A stretch of DNA of 64,000 nt. Origin: Glandiceps talaboti. Lineage: Eukaryota; Hemichordata; Enteropneusta; Spengelidae. How positions within the stretch are numbered: the first letter of the stretch is position 1; every line of letters starts with the position of its first letter. The notes under the pieces were generated by a model that saw only the letters and a list, made by a program, of their open reading frames with translations, was not told the origin of the DNA and searched no databases. The translations under genes and the position numbers were made by a program. Location of the stretch: the NCBI RefSeq assembly GCF_964340395.1, contig NC_135566.1, forward strand, positions 1,861,001-1,925,000, given 5' to 3'. This document shows, one piece after another, positions 61,397 to 64,000 of this stretch.

Positions 61397-62583
61397 CTGT
61401 CTGTCAGTACTGTGTGCATACACATTGGGTTCACACAGGTCAAAATATTTTGGAAAATCTAAACAAAGTAGCTGACTGAAAAGAAAATTTGCCTAACTTA
61501 AATGTTCTGTAATGGCAAGGAAAATATAACTGTCATTTTTTACCGTCTTTTTGTCTTCAAATTCTCTCCTAAATCTTAGAGAAACCGCAGTTTCAAATAT
61601 GTAAGACATAGCCTATGCCACGTAGACAGGCTACCCTATGATTAGTCTATCTGCTAGACCGCGGACGTTCTTCCGATAGAATACGATACACGACCGAACA
61701 TCACCATCGAGGATGGTCCAACCCACGGCCATATGTCATCTCAATGAAATGTGAAGTCTGAAAATGACATTAGCTAGACGTTCGGGCAAGCCCTCACTGC
61801 GAACTTCGTTCGCTTATCGTATCGGAAGAAAGCCCGATTAATGTCACGGCAAGACTACCCAATGATGTGAAAGAACACGATACTATTTCCGTTTCAAATT
61901 TCTTCAGAAAGGCAACCAGGTAAATGGGCTAAAACAAACACCTTTGCATCAAAAGGAGTTCATTTTCCAGCGTTATTCGAATAGCTTTTTAATCTTTTGT
62001 TTTTGTAATTTTCGATAGATTATTATGCAATACCTCCGAACATGGATTTTTATTATGTAAAATATAAACAATCGCTATAAGATAAGAAAAGACTGTCAGT
62101 CAAAAGGGCTCTGTACTTGTACATGTGCTTGTCCGTATTTCGCCTGTGACTATAAAGTCCCATGGATCTAACCCAATGCAAATGTGCAATAGTGTGAACT
62201 CCCCCTCTCAAACTGACAATGTGACATGGGACATCACTGGCAATTGTTCATATGATGTTATGGCAATTTCATGGAAGTTATTCCATCTCTTCTCACTCTT
62301 ATAGGAACTACTTCAGTGACTTCATTTTACTTACATGTATCACGTTTTGCCAAACTAGTATGAGAGAATTATTCAAATTTGGTTTATTGAGATAGTATAC
62401 CACTAACAAGGTCTAGTCAACTACAAACGTGACTGTGTTTAGGGCCTATGCAGGAGACGATCGAGATACTTTATGCAAATAACAAATGTGATTGTATTTA
62501 AATCAATATTAAAAGCAGATTATCTGTAAAACGTGTATAAACATCGAACAAACTAGAAATTTATCAAACAACTTGTGTGCACG

Positions 62584-64000
62584 ATGATGATGATCGACTA
62601 CGCGGTCAGATCGCTGTCCCTGGCATTTCTGGCATTACATATTGCAGTTATTAATTCTCACGGTCAAGACTTCTCTAATGAAGTTAACACTGAGTGTTCT
62701 TTTGAAGGGGGTTATTGCCTAATACCTGACCAGTGCGCTTACATGTTCACCTTCTCACCTAGAACTTCAGTCTCATGCCGCGCTGGGCACCAAACAGTTA
62801 TGAGCTTACATGGGATAGAGGCTATACTCGCGTTCTTTGAGTCTTACCAGTCTTTTTTGTTCAGACGGTTCAATCGTGGAATTAAAAAGTTTGACGAATG
62901 GCGAACATTTTTTAACAAGCAGCAGATCAGATGGAAAATAGGAAGAGGTGAATTTGAAGGCCTGAATGGTTTGTTTGTAGACGGTCTTGAGTACAGTATA
63001 GACGATATGAGGAGGATTGTTCTGTATCAACAACGAGCTATAGATGAATTCAGGATTACATTGGATGAGATAAGTATTCACTTAGGTATGATAATCCTGT
63101 TACTCAATAATACCAAAATAGATCGTGTAAATACCTAATTCTTTCAATATTCGACACATCATAGACCCTCCGGTCTATGGACACATACACGACACCCTAT
63201 TTTGATTTATATGGTCAGGGTTTAAATTAAAACGGTACTATTATCAGGCAGTGTCAAGCACCTTTGAGATGTCTTCATTGAATCTATACCATGCAAAGTT
63301 CGTTATTACTTGTATTTTGTTTTCATCACACAGGAGGAATATATCTCAAACCGCTATATAACGTGTCGGTTGATGAAGATGAAAGCCTGTTTTACGATAT
63401 AGAACACTTTTCACCAGACGGCATCCAGACAGTACTCCTTGTCAAGACAGAACGCTGTATGTACGTTTACAAACTGTCTGAAAATGGTACAGTGTCACAG
63501 GTGCAACGTATATATTTGCCCGTCAACTTTGGCAGTATCGAAACGTTCGAGATTGATGACCGTCATTTTGTGGCAGCCAGTGCTTATACAGATGCCGTAA
63601 TCTACAAATGGAGTGGTTCAGAACTTGAACACTTTCAAACTATAAACAACTATCCATGTTATGTGAGAGAGTTTTCTTTCATTGAAGCCAATTTAAGTTC
63701 AGAAGTTCGACAACTTCTGTTTATTGCTAGGTTCATTGATACAGAAACTGATTCAGAAGATAATGATAGTGATTATTCAGAATATGATGATGATAACAGT
63801 GTGGAGAGCTTGATTTACGAATGGGATGGCGAAAAATTCGTTCTCTTTCAATATGTACCAGTCTTTGCATCTACAGATGCAGCGTTCCTTTCGTTGGATG
63901 GTGAACTATATCTACTCGCTTCGGAAAGTTTCTTTGATACTCCAGCTTCTGTTCTCTTCAAGCTAAATCCTAATACATTGACCTTTGATGAATACCAAAC
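62584..64000 (+). CDS. Secreted protein with EPTP/EAR repeats (C-terminally cut by the window)
   Basis: Exons 62584-63085 and 63334 to beyond 64000 (donor TTAG|GTATGA, acceptor CACACAG, phase 1). The ATG at 62584 is the first of three; the hydrophobic stretch SLSLAFLALHIAVIN is a signal peptide. A Cys-rich N terminus (ECSFEGGYC..DQC..SC) and a helical, charged spacer with FNRGIKKFDEWRTFFNKQQI follow. The second exon contains repeats of the EPTP type: FDIEHF-like YDIEHFSPDG, then FEIDDRHFVAASAYTDAVIY KW, YEWDGEKFVLFQYVPV and LSLDGELYLLASESF. This is the 7-blade propeller repeat of LGI, TSPEAR and ADGRV1 proteins, which bind partners outside the cell. An acidic insert (TETDSEDNDSDYSEYDDDN) interrupts one blade. 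At least two to three blades are visible. Function unknown; low similarity to any named member. Confidence 0.8.

Larger units (their letters stand above)
59675..62583. other. Intergenic region between UNC93A and the EPTP gene
   Basis: Holds the UNC93A 3' flank, the minisatellite at 59918-60128 and the GTAT array at 61244-61394. From 61580 to 61870 there is a CpG-richer stretch with partly inverted segments (CTTCCGATAGAATACGATA versus TATCGTATCGGAAG). No exon supported. Confidence 0.5.

Noticed and set aside
61580-61870. Possible MITE with inverted segments CTTCCGATA / TATCGTATCGGAAG
   Set aside because: Pairing is short and broken, no ends or target duplications could be fixed; mentioned only in the intergenic entry.
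62575-62583. Upstream GTG as start of the EPTP gene
   Set aside because: A GTG start is not expected in an animal nuclear gene; the ATG at 62584 gives a complete signal peptide.

Overview
This is nuclear DNA of an animal. It is AT-rich and intron-rich, with GT-AG introns of up to 23 kb, long microsatellites, many minisatellites, LINE and Tc1 remnants and foldback MITEs. Nothing bacterial or viral stands out. The gene set (vertebrate-like OSBP, an L-serine dehydratase, UNC93A, a PfpI/DJ-1 protein and an EPTP-repeat secreted protein) suggests a marine invertebrate. A cephalochordate such as amphioxus is my leading guess: I recall that amphioxus introns carry minisatellites copying exon/intron borders, which is seen here several times. 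The species cannot be proved from the sequence alone, and the low GC is a point against the guess.

Layout: 708-34587 (+) is the 3' part of an oxysterol-binding protein gene. Eleven coding exons encode the coiled-coil region, the FFAT motif and the whole sterol-binding domain; the PH-domain exons lie left of the window. A 23-kb intron (956-24327) holds mostly repeats and one candidate alternative first exon. Positions 34588-41302 are 3' flank and intergenic DNA with an inverted repeat, minisatellites and a 215-bp palindrome. 41303-45751 (+) is a six-exon PfpI-family gene with a LINE fragment in intron 1. 45752-50164 is intergenic, with a Tc1 remnant and a 208-bp CT tract. 50165-54926 (-) is a seven-exon serine/threonine dehydratase gene, complete at 326 residues. 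56442-59674 (+) is UNC93A (460 residues, three exons), divergent from the dehydratase. 62584 to the window end (+) is the start of a secreted EPTP-repeat gene.

The genes are unrelated housekeeping, metabolic and secreted functions and do not form a pathway. The most interesting signal is structural. At four of the roughly two dozen splice donors, the end of the exon and its 5' splice site have been tandemly copied into the intron. The extreme case is an array of 13 near-consensus donors in the dehydratase gene. Other points of interest are a near-identical 320-bp inverted repeat enclosing the last three OSBP exons, phase-compatible candidate cassette exons in OSBP and the PfpI gene, a candidate PH-less OSBP first exon, and two small MITE families with visible termini.
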